A stretch of 46,303 nucleotides of DNA from JACKAL01 sp964400355 (lineage in GTDB: Bacteria; Bdellovibrionota; Bdellovibrionia; Bdellovibrionales; JAGQZY01), in the NCBI GenBank assembly GCA_964400355.1, contig CAYNTO010000024.1, forward strand, positions 1 to 46,303, in the 5' to 3' direction. Below are positions 1 through 7,078 of the stretch, in pieces. The position numbers and the translations under genes are program-made. Each line of letters opens with the position of its first letter. Within the stretch, counting starts at the first letter, position 1. Below the pieces are notes generated by a model. The model did not search any database. It had not been told where the DNA came from and worked only from the letters and a program-made list of their open reading frames with translations.

Positions 1-149
1 AATACAGTGGTGACCTCACGAATAGAGTTTCACTATCACTGAATCTGAGTCGATACCTTCGTTCACCAGAATTTCTATTCAGAATTCCGAAAAATATATC
101 CGAGAAAAATTACCGGATTGAGTTTGTATTTGCCAGCTCCATCAAATAA
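1..149 (+). CDS. C-terminal fragment of an unknown protein (partial, open at left edge)
   Basis: Reading from base 3, a frame stays open for 48 codons and stops with TAA at 147-149. The other two forward frames stop within about 45 bases. The peptide is rich in alternating hydrophobic and polar residues, and its end (EKNYRIEFVFASSIK) could be a closing beta strand of a barrel or other beta protein, but it is too short to assign. The heptamer repeat begins 12 bases after the stop. It could also be a chance open frame; I regard it as about even odds. Confidence 0.4.
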   Translation, partial: YSGDLTNRVSLSLNLSRYLRSPEFLFRIPKNISEKNYRIEFVFASSIK

Positions 150-161
150 ATTCTATTTGTG

Positions 162-251
162 AACTAAAAACTAAAAACTAAAAACTAAAAACTAAGAACT
201 AAGAACTAAGAACTAAGAACTAAGAACTAAGAACTAAGAACTAAGAACTAA
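162..251. repeat. 7-bp tandem repeat, AACTAAA then AACTAAG, running into the gap
   Basis: Four perfect copies of AACTAAA (162-189) are followed by eight full copies of AACTAAG (190-245) and a partial copy cut off by the run of N at 252. The switch is a clean single-base variant, as expected from local slippage and amplification. The true copy number is unknown because the repeat enters the gap; the sequence right of the gap starts GAACTCAAC and no longer shows the repeat clearly. Confidence 0.95.
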
Positions 252-351
252 NNNNNNNNNNNNNNNNNNNNNNNNNNNNNNNNNNNNNNNNNNNNNNNNN
301 NNNNNNNNNNNNNNNNNNNNNNNNNNNNNNNNNNNNNNNNNNNNNNNNNNN
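252..351. other. Assembly gap (100 N)
   Basis: Exactly 100 unspecified bases. This length is conventionally used for scaffold gaps of unknown size. The gap sits on a short tandem repeat, the likely cause of the assembly break. Confidence 0.99.
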
Positions 352-388
352 GAACTCAACTGTATCCAAAATAAAGCGGAGAGTGGCG

Positions 389-925
389 ATGACGCAAATT
401 GGTTTTTTTAACAAACAGGCACTACACTATGGTGGTAAACTTCTAAACACTCGACGGGGCAGATCCGGTGGTCGACCGATTGACACTCACCATTCCATGC
501 ATCTGGTGCTGCGATCCTCTAAGGCTAAAGGGGAATTCTCGTTTCGAAAGCCTAAGAACAGCCGCGCTGTTTTGCGCATAGTGCGCAATTTCTCTCATAA
601 ATACGGGATCAAAATCTACTCGTTTGCCAATGTTGGGAATCATATCCACCTTCACATCCACATCAGAAATCGCAACGCGTACAAGCCATTTATCAGGGCC
701 GTGACGGCGTCCATCGCAATGGCGATTTCGGGTGCAAGCCGATGGAAAAAATCAACGCTCGGTAAATTTTGGGACTGTCGGCCCTTTACTCGAGTTGTAA
801 TTGGCTACAAATCATTTTTAAATCTTCGAGATTATGTGGAACTCAACACTTGGGAGGGTAGGGGATTCACAAAAGTGGAGGCTCGTTTTTTGGTGGCAAG
901 TGAGCAAAGCTATCATCGTCCATAA
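389..925 (+). CDS. REP-associated tyrosine transposase (Y1/HUH, IS200-like fold)
   Basis: A 178-residue protein with the hallmarks of the RAYT family, single-domain HUH endonucleases that nick and join single-stranded DNA at REP palindromes. The HUH metal site is NHIHLHIHI, with His at about residues 85 and 87 (from Met 389). The catalytic Tyr is in RDYVELN, about residue 149, followed by a Trp/Gly segment as in the family. Upstream, HSMHLVLR matches the usual first strand of the Y1 domain. I chose ATG 389 because GGAG at 378-381 sits 7 bases before it; a GTG at 383 would overlap that site. The key motifs are intact, so it may be active. Such genes are usually single-copy and domesticated rather than flanked by insertion-sequence ends, and none are seen here. 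The gap lies only about 40 bp upstream, so any promoter is missing. Confidence 0.88.
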   Translation: MTQIGFFNKQALHYGGKLLNTRRGRSGGRPIDTHHSMHLVLRSSKAKGEFSFRKPKNSRAVLRIVRNFSHKYGIKIYSFANVGNHIHLHIHIRNRNAYKPFIRAVTASIAMAISGASRWKKSTLGKFWDCRPFTRVVIGYKSFLNLRDYVELNTWEGRGFTKVEARFLVASEQSYHRP

Positions 926-930
926 CGGTG

Positions 931-949
931 AGGGTCGTCCCCGCACCCT
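931..949. repeat. Short palindrome downstream of RAYT, candidate REP-like element
   Basis: AGGGT at 931-935 pairs with ACCCT at 945-949 around a GC-rich 9-base centre, starting 6 bases after the transposase stop. RAYT proteins normally act on GC-rich imperfect palindromes of this kind, often with a conserved tetranucleotide beside them. Only one copy was noticed in the window, so the link is a guess. Confidence 0.3.
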
Positions 950-1125
950 GCGCTCAAAATAGGTGATGGCTCGCACATCTCTCAGATCTAAAGCTCCAGG
1001 AATTCTGCCGCGGTGACACTTTCTGGCGTTTGCAACACACAAAAGCCCGATATTGGCGCCCTGACCACCTTTGCGGGCCCTAAAATCGTGCATTTTCTGG
1101 CCTGTGACTTGCTCTGTTGGGGAGG

Positions 1126-1150
1126 CGGCCGAAGCCATGGCCGTTTTTTT
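1126..1150 (+). terminator. Rho-independent terminator-like hairpin
   Basis: CGGCC (1126-1130) pairs with GGCCG (1139-1143) across an 8-base loop and is followed at once by seven T residues (1144-1150). It would stop transcription from the transposase side about 200 bases after its stop codon. Confidence 0.6.
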
Positions 1151-1241
1151 AACCGGAGGTACGTATGTTACAGGCACCAGAAACCGCACTTTTAGTGATT
1201 TTTTGCTCATTGATTCTCGTTGGTTCGGCTTTAATGAGTGT

Positions 1242-1271
1242 TTGACGCTTGATCATCTCCTCAACTTAATG
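1242..1271 (+). promoter_or_regulatory. Possible sigma-70 promoter for the outer-membrane protein
   Basis: TTGACG at 1242-1247 is close to the -35 consensus. A weak -10 candidate, TTAATG (1266-1271), lies 18 bases on. If used, transcription would begin near 1278, inside the inverted repeat, leaving a leader of about 25 bases with a good ribosome site. The -10 match is poor. Confidence 0.35.
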
Positions 1272-1296
1272 AACAATAATGTTCATAGTTGAGGAG
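1257..1296 (+). promoter_or_regulatory. 16-bp inverted repeat covering the ribosome-binding site
   Basis: The left arm 1257-1274 and right arm 1281-1296 form 16 base pairs around a 6-base loop, with only two unpaired bases (TA, 1267-1268). CTCCTC at 1257-1262 pairs exactly with the Shine-Dalgarno GAGGAG at 1291-1296. Four further pairs (1250-1253 with 1300-1303) reach the A of the start codon. In RNA this would hide the ribosome site; in DNA it could be an operator around the transcription start. Confidence 0.6.
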
Positions 1297-1302
1297 AGAA
1301 TC

Positions 1303-2553
1303 ATGGTCGTACGACAAATTAATTTTATACTTCTTTCTTTTTTGATCGCCACGCCTGCCCTAGCGCAGAACATTCAGTGGAATCAACCTGAGGTTGTCCA
1401 AGAAAAACTCATGCGCGAAAATCGCAGAGTTCTCAGTTTTTCGGGTACGGCCACTGCCGGCACACAGATCCGCGTGCGGGACAACAAAGTCAAAATGATC
1501 TTCAATAAACGAACGACGCGTTGGGCGCGCTTGCCGCAGAAACACCGAGTGCAGTTTCCTGTGATTGCAAGTGAGACCGGTTATTTTTCGTTTCAACTCT
1601 ACCTGCCCACGACCGATGTGGAAATCCCACTGGAAATCTTCCGCAAAGGCAAATGGATCCCTTACAAATTCTCATTCGAAGTTCCCCAAGAGGGCGCTGC
1701 CGACAGCTTTAGATTTGTAGAGGAAAGTTTTAAATTCCGCAAAGAAGAAGAAAACGCCAAGGTCGAAGACTTTCTCTCAGAATACGATAAAACCGCAGAC
1801 CAAGGGCAAGTGGTCAATGATCGCGGCGAATGGAAATCTTGGACAACCGGTAAATTTATGGTGAATGGCTCATTAGGCGCCATGTATTACAGCCTCAAAC
1901 AAGATCTCAATGCTTCATTTGGCGGAAGCGACGATCTCGGCACGTTCGGTGGATTTGAGTTCCCAGCATGGGAGTTGGGAATAGAATACCGTTGGAACGA
2001 GCAATGGAAAGTGGACGCCGCTTATATCAATCGCGCGGGCAGTGCCGATGCCGATGGTAATTACTTTATGCAGAATCGCGACTTCAACTGGACCGAGTTT
2101 CGCGCCAACGTTTCCTACTTTGCAAAAGATTGGGAGAGCGAAAACTCGCGCATTGGTTTTAAGGGCGGATTGCAAATGCATGACATCCCCTTCGTAAAAC
2201 GCGTCGGTGGCGGCCAATATCGCGTCTACAACAACACGATGACATTCCTAGCCGCTGGTGCAGCCTACGAAACCATGTACAGAAACGATTGGAACTACGA
2301 CCTCACGGCCATGTTGATTTACCCAGTTATGGTCGACGACGAGTTCGATGTGGACAGCGCTTACGGACTCTTCGTTAATTTCACGATGGTGAAGGAAGTG
2401 GTTCCGGCACTGTATCTGGGTGGAAAAGTAGATTTGCACTGGATCAATATGGAAGTGACTCATCCAGAGCTTACGGTCCCAAGTGCGACGGTGAATGTGG
2501 ACACAATGTTGTGGCATCTCACACCGAGCTTTTATTTAAAAGCGGAATTCTAA
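1303..2553 (+). CDS. Predicted outer-membrane beta-barrel protein, unknown family
   Basis: A 416-residue exported protein. The start at ATG 1303 is set by GAGGAG 6 bases upstream and gives a good Sec signal peptide (MVVRQINFILLSFLIATPALA, cut before QNI). Residues about 25-140 are a soluble, basic, beta-rich part. Residues 140-175 are charged and probably helical. From about 185 to the end the sequence alternates aromatic and polar residues in strand-length pieces, and it closes with Phe (YLKAEF), the usual last residue of barrels folded by BamA. That makes a barrel of about 230 residues with an N-terminal periplasmic domain. No family was recognised and no neighbour points to a substrate. 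Its initiation region is embedded in a long inverted repeat, so expression is probably regulated. Confidence 0.8.
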   Translation: MVVRQINFILLSFLIATPALAQNIQWNQPEVVQEKLMRENRRVLSFSGTATAGTQIRVRDNKVKMIFNKRTTRWARLPQKHRVQFPVIASETGYFSFQLYLPTTDVEIPLEIFRKGKWIPYKFSFEVPQEGAADSFRFVEESFKFRKEEENAKVEDFLSEYDKTADQGQVVNDRGEWKSWTTGKFMVNGSLGAMYYSLKQDLNASFGGSDDLGTFGGFEFPAWELGIEYRWNEQWKVDAAYINRAGSADADGNYFMQNRDFNWTEFRANVSYFAKDWESENSRIGFKGGLQMHDIPFVKRVGGGQYRVYNNTMTFLAAGAAYETMYRNDWNYDLTAMLIYPVMVDDEFDVDSAYGLFVNFTMVKEVVPALYLGGKVDLHWINMEVTHPELTVPSATVNVDTMLWHLTPSFYLKAEF

Positions 2554-2568
2554 GGCAGGAACTTGTCT

Positions 2569-2598
2569 CTTGGAGAGCAGACGCTTGGAGAGCAGACG
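2569..2598. repeat. Two tandem copies of a 15-bp unit
   Basis: CTTGGAGAGCAGACG occurs twice in a row (2569-2583 and 2584-2598) between the stop of the outer-membrane protein and the end of the small minus-strand gene. A third partial copy (CT) follows. It looks like a slippage duplication. Confidence 0.9.
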
Positions 2599-2599
2599 C

Positions 2600-2812
2600 T
2601 CAATGCAGTGTCGATGTGCAGTTTTTTAATGTGATCTGGCATTTGGCGCATTCGAGTGTTTCGTGGATCTGAAGTGCCATATAGTCCACGTTTTGTTTAG
2701 AGACAAGTGGGGAGTTGCACAGGCAGCATTCCGTTTCAGTTTTGATGAAATGCTCCAGTTCTTCACTGTGAAGCTGTTCTGCCAATTCTCTTGCGTATTT
2801 TTCAGCTGCCAT
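2600..2812 (-). CDS. Small Cys-rich (CxxC) protein, unknown
   Basis: A 70-residue protein preceded by AGGAG 7 bases before the ATG at 2812, which makes it a real gene in spite of its size. The N-terminal third is an acidic helix. Cys at 29, 30 and 32 and at 55, 58 and 65 form two CxxC-type knuckles (CCLC and CAKC), consistent with a small zinc-binding fold such as a zinc ribbon. There is no signal peptide, so it is probably cytoplasmic. It is convergent with the outer-membrane gene and divergent from the gene at 2916, with about 100 bp of shared upstream DNA. Function not recognised. Confidence 0.72.
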   Translation of the reverse strand: MAAEKYARELAEQLHSEELEHFIKTETECCLCNSPLVSKQNVDYMALQIHETLECAKCQITLKNCTSTLH

Positions 2813-2915
2813 ATAATCGCTCCTGTATAAAGGGCTCTTCGGAAGGGCGATTTATTTTTATTAGGCTGCGTGTAACCTCTGGACGAATGCTAGGGGTAAA
2901 AATAGCCTAGGCCCC

Positions 2916-3347
2916 ATGACATCGTATTGGCTGTATTTGCAGGAAACTTTGGGTGTGGAACATGTAGTTCTGCCCGCGACAGAAAAGTCCAACGTGGATT
3001 CTGCGGCCGACAACATTGCCGAAGCACTGCATTTGAATGCGAAGGTGAAGATTCATTTTCAGGTGGTGTCGGCTCACGATCTCACTGCAGAAGAGCACAG
3101 TCTTTTTCACAAGATAATGGAAGCGCTCAAAGTTCCCAGCGCCGATTACATCATGACCAGTGGTCCAGTGGAGACAGATCCAAAAGCACAACGGTGCGTG
3201 ATCTTCACCGACTTCGGTGATCGCTTTGGCGAATGGATAGAGCACCATGGACAAACCATTTTGCGCACCTACTCGCTGCACGCCATGCTCCAGGACAGCG
3301 CCCTGAAAAAGCCGGTATGGTCCCATCTCCAGTCTCTCAAACACTAA
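2916..3347 (+). CDS. Hypothetical protein, possible DNA polymerase III psi (HolD)-like
   Basis: A 143-residue soluble protein with no signal peptide. The layout recalls the psi subunit of the polymerase III clamp loader: a short N-terminal segment (YWLYLQETLGVEHVVLP), a central alpha/beta part with a hydrophobic strand (QRCVIFTDF), and a C-terminal segment with leucines, an acidic residue, LKKPVW and a final helix. In HolD a comparable end reads roughly LxxxPxxRALW. The similarity is only by eye and weak, and HolD proteins diverge strongly. The ribosome site is poor (AGG about 8 bases upstream). The opposite-strand frame over the same stretch has a composition unlike a protein, so I prefer this strand. 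It stands alone between two unrelated genes. Confidence 0.6.
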   Translation: MTSYWLYLQETLGVEHVVLPATEKSNVDSAADNIAEALHLNAKVKIHFQVVSAHDLTAEEHSLFHKIMEALKVPSADYIMTSGPVETDPKAQRCVIFTDFGDRFGEWIEHHGQTILRTYSLHAMLQDSALKKPVWSHLQSLKH

Positions 3348-3531
3348 TTTCGTGGACGACGTTGGAGCTCGATGAGCGCGGGCAGCTTGGCACGTCACCC
3401 TGATTTTTACTGCGCCCCCAGCGCCTCCCGTGGAAACACGACCCGACCTGGGTCTTGCCGCATTGCTTTTTAATGTGACCCTTCTTTCGTGGTGAACGCA
3501 GAATAGTAGAACAGGCTACATACAGCGCCAC

Positions 3532-4758
3532 ATGGGGATCATGAGAAAACATCTAGGGTTTGTCCTTCTATTCATTGTAGCCTTAACGGCGATGACGACA
3601 GCTGCGCGAGCCGATCAAATTGTTCGTGTATTGATCGATGAAAATTTAAAAAAAGTAGAATTCAATACGCGGTATCCGGTGCGTCTGGAAATGGCCGTTG
3701 GTGATGTGGTGGAACTCAATCACGGCCGTAGCCATATCAACATTCAGAATATCGAAAACAAATGGCGTCTAGAAATTTCTGCGCATGGAAAAAAAACGGT
3801 GCAGGAAGTTTCCTCGGAGCGCCTCAAGTTGTCCTCACGCCTCCTGGGCTGGAAGCAAAAGGCCATCGATTTTCCAATTACGCTTTTTCGAACAAAATCG
3901 GGAATCATGATGGTTGGAAATATGTCGATGAACCGCTATTTGCGTGGAGTAGTGCCGCACGAGATGCCGCAGAGTTGGCCGCTCGAAGCCCTCAAGGCAC
4001 AAGCTGTTGCCTCGCGCACATACGCACTCTGGAAAATGAAAAGCTCGAGTTACACGAATTACGATCTTAAGCCTTCGGTGGCGGATCAAGTGTTTCGAAT
4101 GGAGCGCTATGCGGTGGCAAACCAGCTTCATCCCAATGTGGACCGCGCTTTGCGGCAGACGGAAAGCCAGTATATGGTGGCCAAAGGATCGCAACTGGTT
4201 AAGGCTTATTTTCACTCCGATTGCGGTGGAGATACGGATTCTGCAAGTTCCGTGTGGGGTGATGGTCATTCCGAAACCTCCAGCGCGCGCGACGTGGCGT
4301 GCGCTCAGCGCAAAAGTGTGTGGAAAAGCCAGTGGTCGCTGGCCCATCTAAAACAAAAAATGACCGCCGCCTACTTTTTACCTGCGAATCTAGAGGTGAC
4401 GGATGTGATTGTTCGCAATCAACTCAAAAGCCACCGTGTTGAATATGTGGACGTGTTGTTTTCGAAAGGTATTTTTAAGCGTGTTCGCGGAGAAGATGTG
4501 CGCCGCATACTGGGCTACGATAAAATCAAAAGCACGCTGTTCGAAGTTCAAAAGAGCGGCGACAACGTGGTGTTCGCTGGCCGTGGTTTTGGACACGGAG
4601 TGGGCATGTGCCAGTGGGGCGCGCGGGCTATGGCCGCGTCAGGAAAGTCGTTTAAAGGAATTCTCGCGCACTACTATCCCGGTACGCGTTTGATGGCGCC
4701 GTCCGAATCCAAACCCTACACCGAATCGCTGGATCCGCACACCGTATCTTCGCTTTAA
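3532..4758 (+). CDS. SpoIID/LytB-domain protein (peptidoglycan glycan-strand lytic enzyme)
   Basis: A 408-residue exported protein. The signal peptide follows ATG 3532 or, three codons later, ATG 3541 (MRKHLGFVLLFIVALTAMTTAARA); neither has a strong ribosome site. The SpoIID domain spans about residues 120-390. It has the classic block MNRYLRGVVPHEMP followed by PLEALKAQAVASRTYAL, in which the Glu is the catalytic residue of SpoIID, and the closing block GRGFGHGVGMCQWGA plus HYYPGT. SpoIID is a lytic transglycosylase that cleaves glycan strands lacking stem peptides, and LytB-type relatives act in wall remodelling. The key residues are intact. In this organism it should act in the periplasm. 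The next two genes on the opposite strand also look wall-related. Confidence 0.92.
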   Translation: MGIMRKHLGFVLLFIVALTAMTTAARADQIVRVLIDENLKKVEFNTRYPVRLEMAVGDVVELNHGRSHINIQNIENKWRLEISAHGKKTVQEVSSERLKLSSRLLGWKQKAIDFPITLFRTKSGIMMVGNMSMNRYLRGVVPHEMPQSWPLEALKAQAVASRTYALWKMKSSSYTNYDLKPSVADQVFRMERYAVANQLHPNVDRALRQTESQYMVAKGSQLVKAYFHSDCGGDTDSASSVWGDGHSETSSARDVACAQRKSVWKSQWSLAHLKQKMTAAYFLPANLEVTDVIVRNQLKSHRVEYVDVLFSKGIFKRVRGEDVRRILGYDKIKSTLFEVQKSGDNVVFAGRGFGHGVGMCQWGARAMAASGKSFKGILAHYYPGTRLMAPSESKPYTESLDPHTVSSL

Positions 4759-4786
4759 GAGTATCACTCAACACTCAAATCAATCA

Positions 4787-5563
4787 CTAATACATGTCGC
4801 CAGGGGCTTGCGCTTTATTTTTAATTTGCAGAAACTTCATTTGGTCCTGCAAGCTACGAATGCGCGTAGAAAGGTATTCTTTTATTTTTCCGTCTCCGGT
4901 CGTCTTTAGCAACGATTGCAATTGATCCTCCAGTTGGACCATCTTTAGATCCAACTCTTGCTCGATCTTAAATAGCTTTATGGGTGTGAGTGGATTTTCA
5001 AGGGCCACTGCCATGGTCTTTTCCCAGGCCAACACCGCTTCTTGGTGCTTGTTCAACTCTTGAGAAAAACTCCAATCAAACTTTTTACAGCGGTAGGCGG
5101 CACGCGTATTTGCACACAAACTGATGTCTGGAGAGTACTGGCGACATTCTTTGCTGGCATAGTAAACATAATCGATCGAGTGTAGCCGCTGTTTTTCGAT
5201 GGGGCTTGGGCCGAGGTAATCGACGCCCAGCTTTTGAAGACCATAATCCTGATCGAGGTGCACGTAGGCGTGTGTGAACGAATACAGTGGCGCAAAATAA
5301 GTTCCAATGTCGCCCTTTTGCGCGTCGTCCACTTTGTCACATGTGAGATTGAGAAAGGCTTCGAACTCTTCGGGACCCACGGCGCGGAAAGTCGCGTAGT
5401 GGCCTGTCACGCGCAGTGCGGTTGAAAAACAATTAGGACCAGCGACCTGAAATGTTTTTCCAATCACCGATTCATCGACGTCCGCACACGCGGAAATCGA
5501 AAATAGTGAAAGACCAGTGGCACTAAGAATTGCGTAAATGAATTTGAAACTATGCATCTTCAT
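4787..5563 (-). CDS. Secreted NlpC/P60- or papain-like fold protein (predicted)
   Basis: A 258-residue exported protein. The signal peptide ends in ISACADVD; the SAC could also be a lipobox, but the following residues fit either type. The motif GPNCFSTALRVTG near residue 42, followed by a GDIG strand and then FTHAYVHLD about 50 residues on, matches the Cys...His arrangement of NlpC/P60- and papain-like peptidases or amidases in outline. This is an inference from the pattern, not a firm family match. Further Cys residues (KECRQY, SLCANT, YRCKKF) may form disulfides. The last 90 residues are a predicted coiled coil (FKIEQELDLKMVQLEDQLQSLL). ATG 5563 and ATG 5557 are both possible starts and neither has a clear ribosome site. 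It lies between two peptidoglycan hydrolases, consistent with a wall role. Confidence 0.7.
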   Translation of the reverse strand: MKMHSFKFIYAILSATGLSLFSISACADVDESVIGKTFQVAGPNCFSTALRVTGHYATFRAVGPEEFEAFLNLTCDKVDDAQKGDIGTYFAPLYSFTHAYVHLDQDYGLQKLGVDYLGPSPIEKQRLHSIDYVYYASKECRQYSPDISLCANTRAAYRCKKFDWSFSQELNKHQEAVLAWEKTMAVALENPLTPIKLFKIEQELDLKMVQLEDQLQSLLKTTGDGKIKEYLSTRIRSLQDQMKFLQIKNKAQAPGDMY

Positions 5564-5612
5564 TGTTTATGCAATTAACAAGATGTTTTCTCAAACACAA
5601 GCTTTGGTTTTT

Positions 5613-5645
5613 TACAAAAATCTACGGTGCCCAAATGCAACCGTA
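5613..5645 (-). terminator. Terminator-like hairpin after the M23 gene
   Basis: On the minus strand, TACGGT and ACCGTA (plus-strand positions 5640-5645 and 5623-5628) pair around an 11-base loop and are followed by GATTTTTG. On the plus strand the same hairpin is followed by TTTTAATTATT, so it might work both ways. The stem is only 6 bp. Confidence 0.45.
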
Positions 5646-5668
5646 TTTTAATTATTTATTTTACAGGA

Positions 5669-7078
5669 TCAGTTGATGGAGTGCGATTGAGAGGGCGTAC
5701 GCGTATCACCGCCGACTTCATCTCCCCAGCTGGGGAGTGCACTCAAGCGCGTCTGTGCATCACCTTTAAAGAACTCTAAATGTTCTACAGGGACTGGATC
5801 TGCAGAAGGGAATCTTTTACCCAGTGGATCGATGTAGTTTCCAGACTGATAAAATTCAAAATGCAAATGTGGACCCGTCGAGAGGCCCGTATTTCCCACG
5901 TAGGCAATCACTTGCCCCTGCTGCACGCGGGCGCCGACGCGCACACCTTTGGCGTAACCACTTAAGTGTTTGTACGCTGTTTGATAGATGGAGTTGTGGC
6001 GAATTTTGACCACATTGCCGCCGCCACCACTGCGCGCTGCAAATGTCACAGTGCCATCGCCCACTGCGCGCACTGGTGTGCCGATAGGCGCACCATAATC
6101 CACGCCGCGATGGGCCCGGTATATCTGAAGTACGGGATGAAAGCGACGGCGTTTGAAGGTGGAGGTGATGCGGCCATAGCGAATTGGGCTTTTGAGGAAA
6201 ACTTTTTTAAGGCTTGCGCCCGCTGGAGTGAAGTATCCTAAATCTTCACCATTCAGGCGAAAAAGCGCGGCCTGATGGATCTCTCCGGCATTGATGTACT
6301 CTGCAGCCAGAATGGCGCCCCAACCGACGGGTTGGTTTTTTACCACTTTTTGCTCCACGGTGAGGCGCCAGCGATCGTTCACGCGAACCTCACGGGCAAA
6401 ATCCACTTCCCATCCAAAAATATCAGCGAGTTCCGAAACCAGATCGGGATCCATTCCCGCTTTCACGGCAGAGTCCCAAAGGCTTGTCGCCACAAGGCCA
6501 GAGAATGTGACCGTCTTCATTGTCACCTCCTCAGTGACGATGCGTGCCCCCCAACCGTTTGGCAACTTCTCGATGGCGAGTTTCTCTACCGGAGAAAAAT
6601 AAAACTCCACTTTGGAGAGCTCGCGATTCTCGTTGTTGGTGGGCAATTGCTGTTGCGCCACCAGGATGGCCTGATTTTTCGGTGTAGAATCGGTATTTAT
6701 AAAGGCCGTCACCGCGGGATCGGTGGTGGTCTCTGCCGTATCTTTGTACGTGAGCTGAAAGCGCACTCCGGTGTGGAGGCGGGCCAAATTGTAAACTGGT
6801 TTTGTCGCATCTACGATGGATTGAATAACCACTGGATTCACATCCACATCGCGTAGAGCATTAAAAAATGTAGAACCTTTGCCGATTTGGTACGGATAAG
6901 CCTCTTCAACAGGCACTTCGGGTAGATCAAGTTCTGCGGGCAGGTTCTTTTTTGCGAGTTCTGATGGCAACGGTCCCGCTGCATTCCACTGAGTGGCGAA
7001 ATAGTAGATAACGCCGGCAAACAATAAAAAAACAGCAAAAAAACCGAGCCCTCGTAGCTTTGAATTCATTACCTCCAT
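5669..7078 (-). CDS. M23 family metallopeptidase (MepM/YebA-like murein DD-endopeptidase)
   Basis: A 469-residue protein starting at ATG 7078, chosen because GGAGGGG (plus positions 7088-7094) lies 9 bases upstream. A further upstream start would add 10 residues and lose this site. One N-terminal transmembrane segment (GLGFFAVFLLFAGVIYYFA) anchors it to the inner membrane or serves as a signal. Residues 60-280 match the Csd3/MepM-type linker domains by layout. The C-terminal lysostaphin-like domain has the zinc motifs HRGVDYGAP (about residue 323) and GPHLHFEFY (about residue 404). M23 enzymes of this type cut peptide cross-links in peptidoglycan in the periplasm. All metal ligands are present. 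It is followed on the same strand, after 105 bp, by the NlpC/P60-like gene, but a hairpin separates them. Confidence 0.92.
   Translation of the reverse strand: MEVMNSKLRGLGFFAVFLLFAGVIYYFATQWNAAGPLPSELAKKNLPAELDLPEVPVEEAYPYQIGKGSTFFNALRDVDVNPVVIQSIVDATKPVYNLARLHTGVRFQLTYKDTAETTTDPAVTAFINTDSTPKNQAILVAQQQLPTNNENRELSKVEFYFSPVEKLAIEKLPNGWGARIVTEEVTMKTVTFSGLVATSLWDSAVKAGMDPDLVSELADIFGWEVDFAREVRVNDRWRLTVEQKVVKNQPVGWGAILAAEYINAGEIHQAALFRLNGEDLGYFTPAGASLKKVFLKSPIRYGRITSTFKRRRFHPVLQIYRAHRGVDYGAPIGTPVRAVGDGTVTFAARSGGGGNVVKIRHNSIYQTAYKHLSGYAKGVRVGARVQQGQVIAYVGNTGLSTGPHLHFEFYQSGNYIDPLGKRFPSADPVPVEHLEFFKGDAQTRLSALPSWGDEVGGDTRTPSQSHSIN

Larger units (their letters stand above)
926..1302. other. Intergenic region between transposase and outer-membrane protein
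   Basis: No convincing gene. It holds a small palindrome just after the transposase (931-949), a terminator-like hairpin (1126-1150) and a long inverted repeat at the start of the next gene (1257-1296), each listed separately. Open frames on both strands here have no ribosome site and no protein-like composition. Confidence 0.6.

Noticed and set aside
1..12. The 12-mer AATACAGTGGTG also present near 45525, and a near match near 5282, as a possible repeat family
   Set aside because: The matches stop after 10-12 bases and the contexts are unrelated, so chance is the better explanation.
162..251. CRISPR-like array
   Set aside because: Units are 7 bases with no spacers, a simple tandem repeat.
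818..1210. 130-codon minus-strand frame across the transposase end and intergenic DNA
   Set aside because: It overlaps the transposase and a terminator-like hairpin, has no ribosome site and no recognisable domain.
2907..3398. 163-codon minus-strand frame over the HolD-like gene
   Set aside because: It has no ribosome site and an unlikely composition; the plus-strand protein looks more natural.
6275..6856. 193-codon plus-strand frame opposite the M23 gene
   Set aside because: The M23 frame on the other strand has clear zinc motifs and a ribosome site; this one is a shadow with His/Arg-rich composition.
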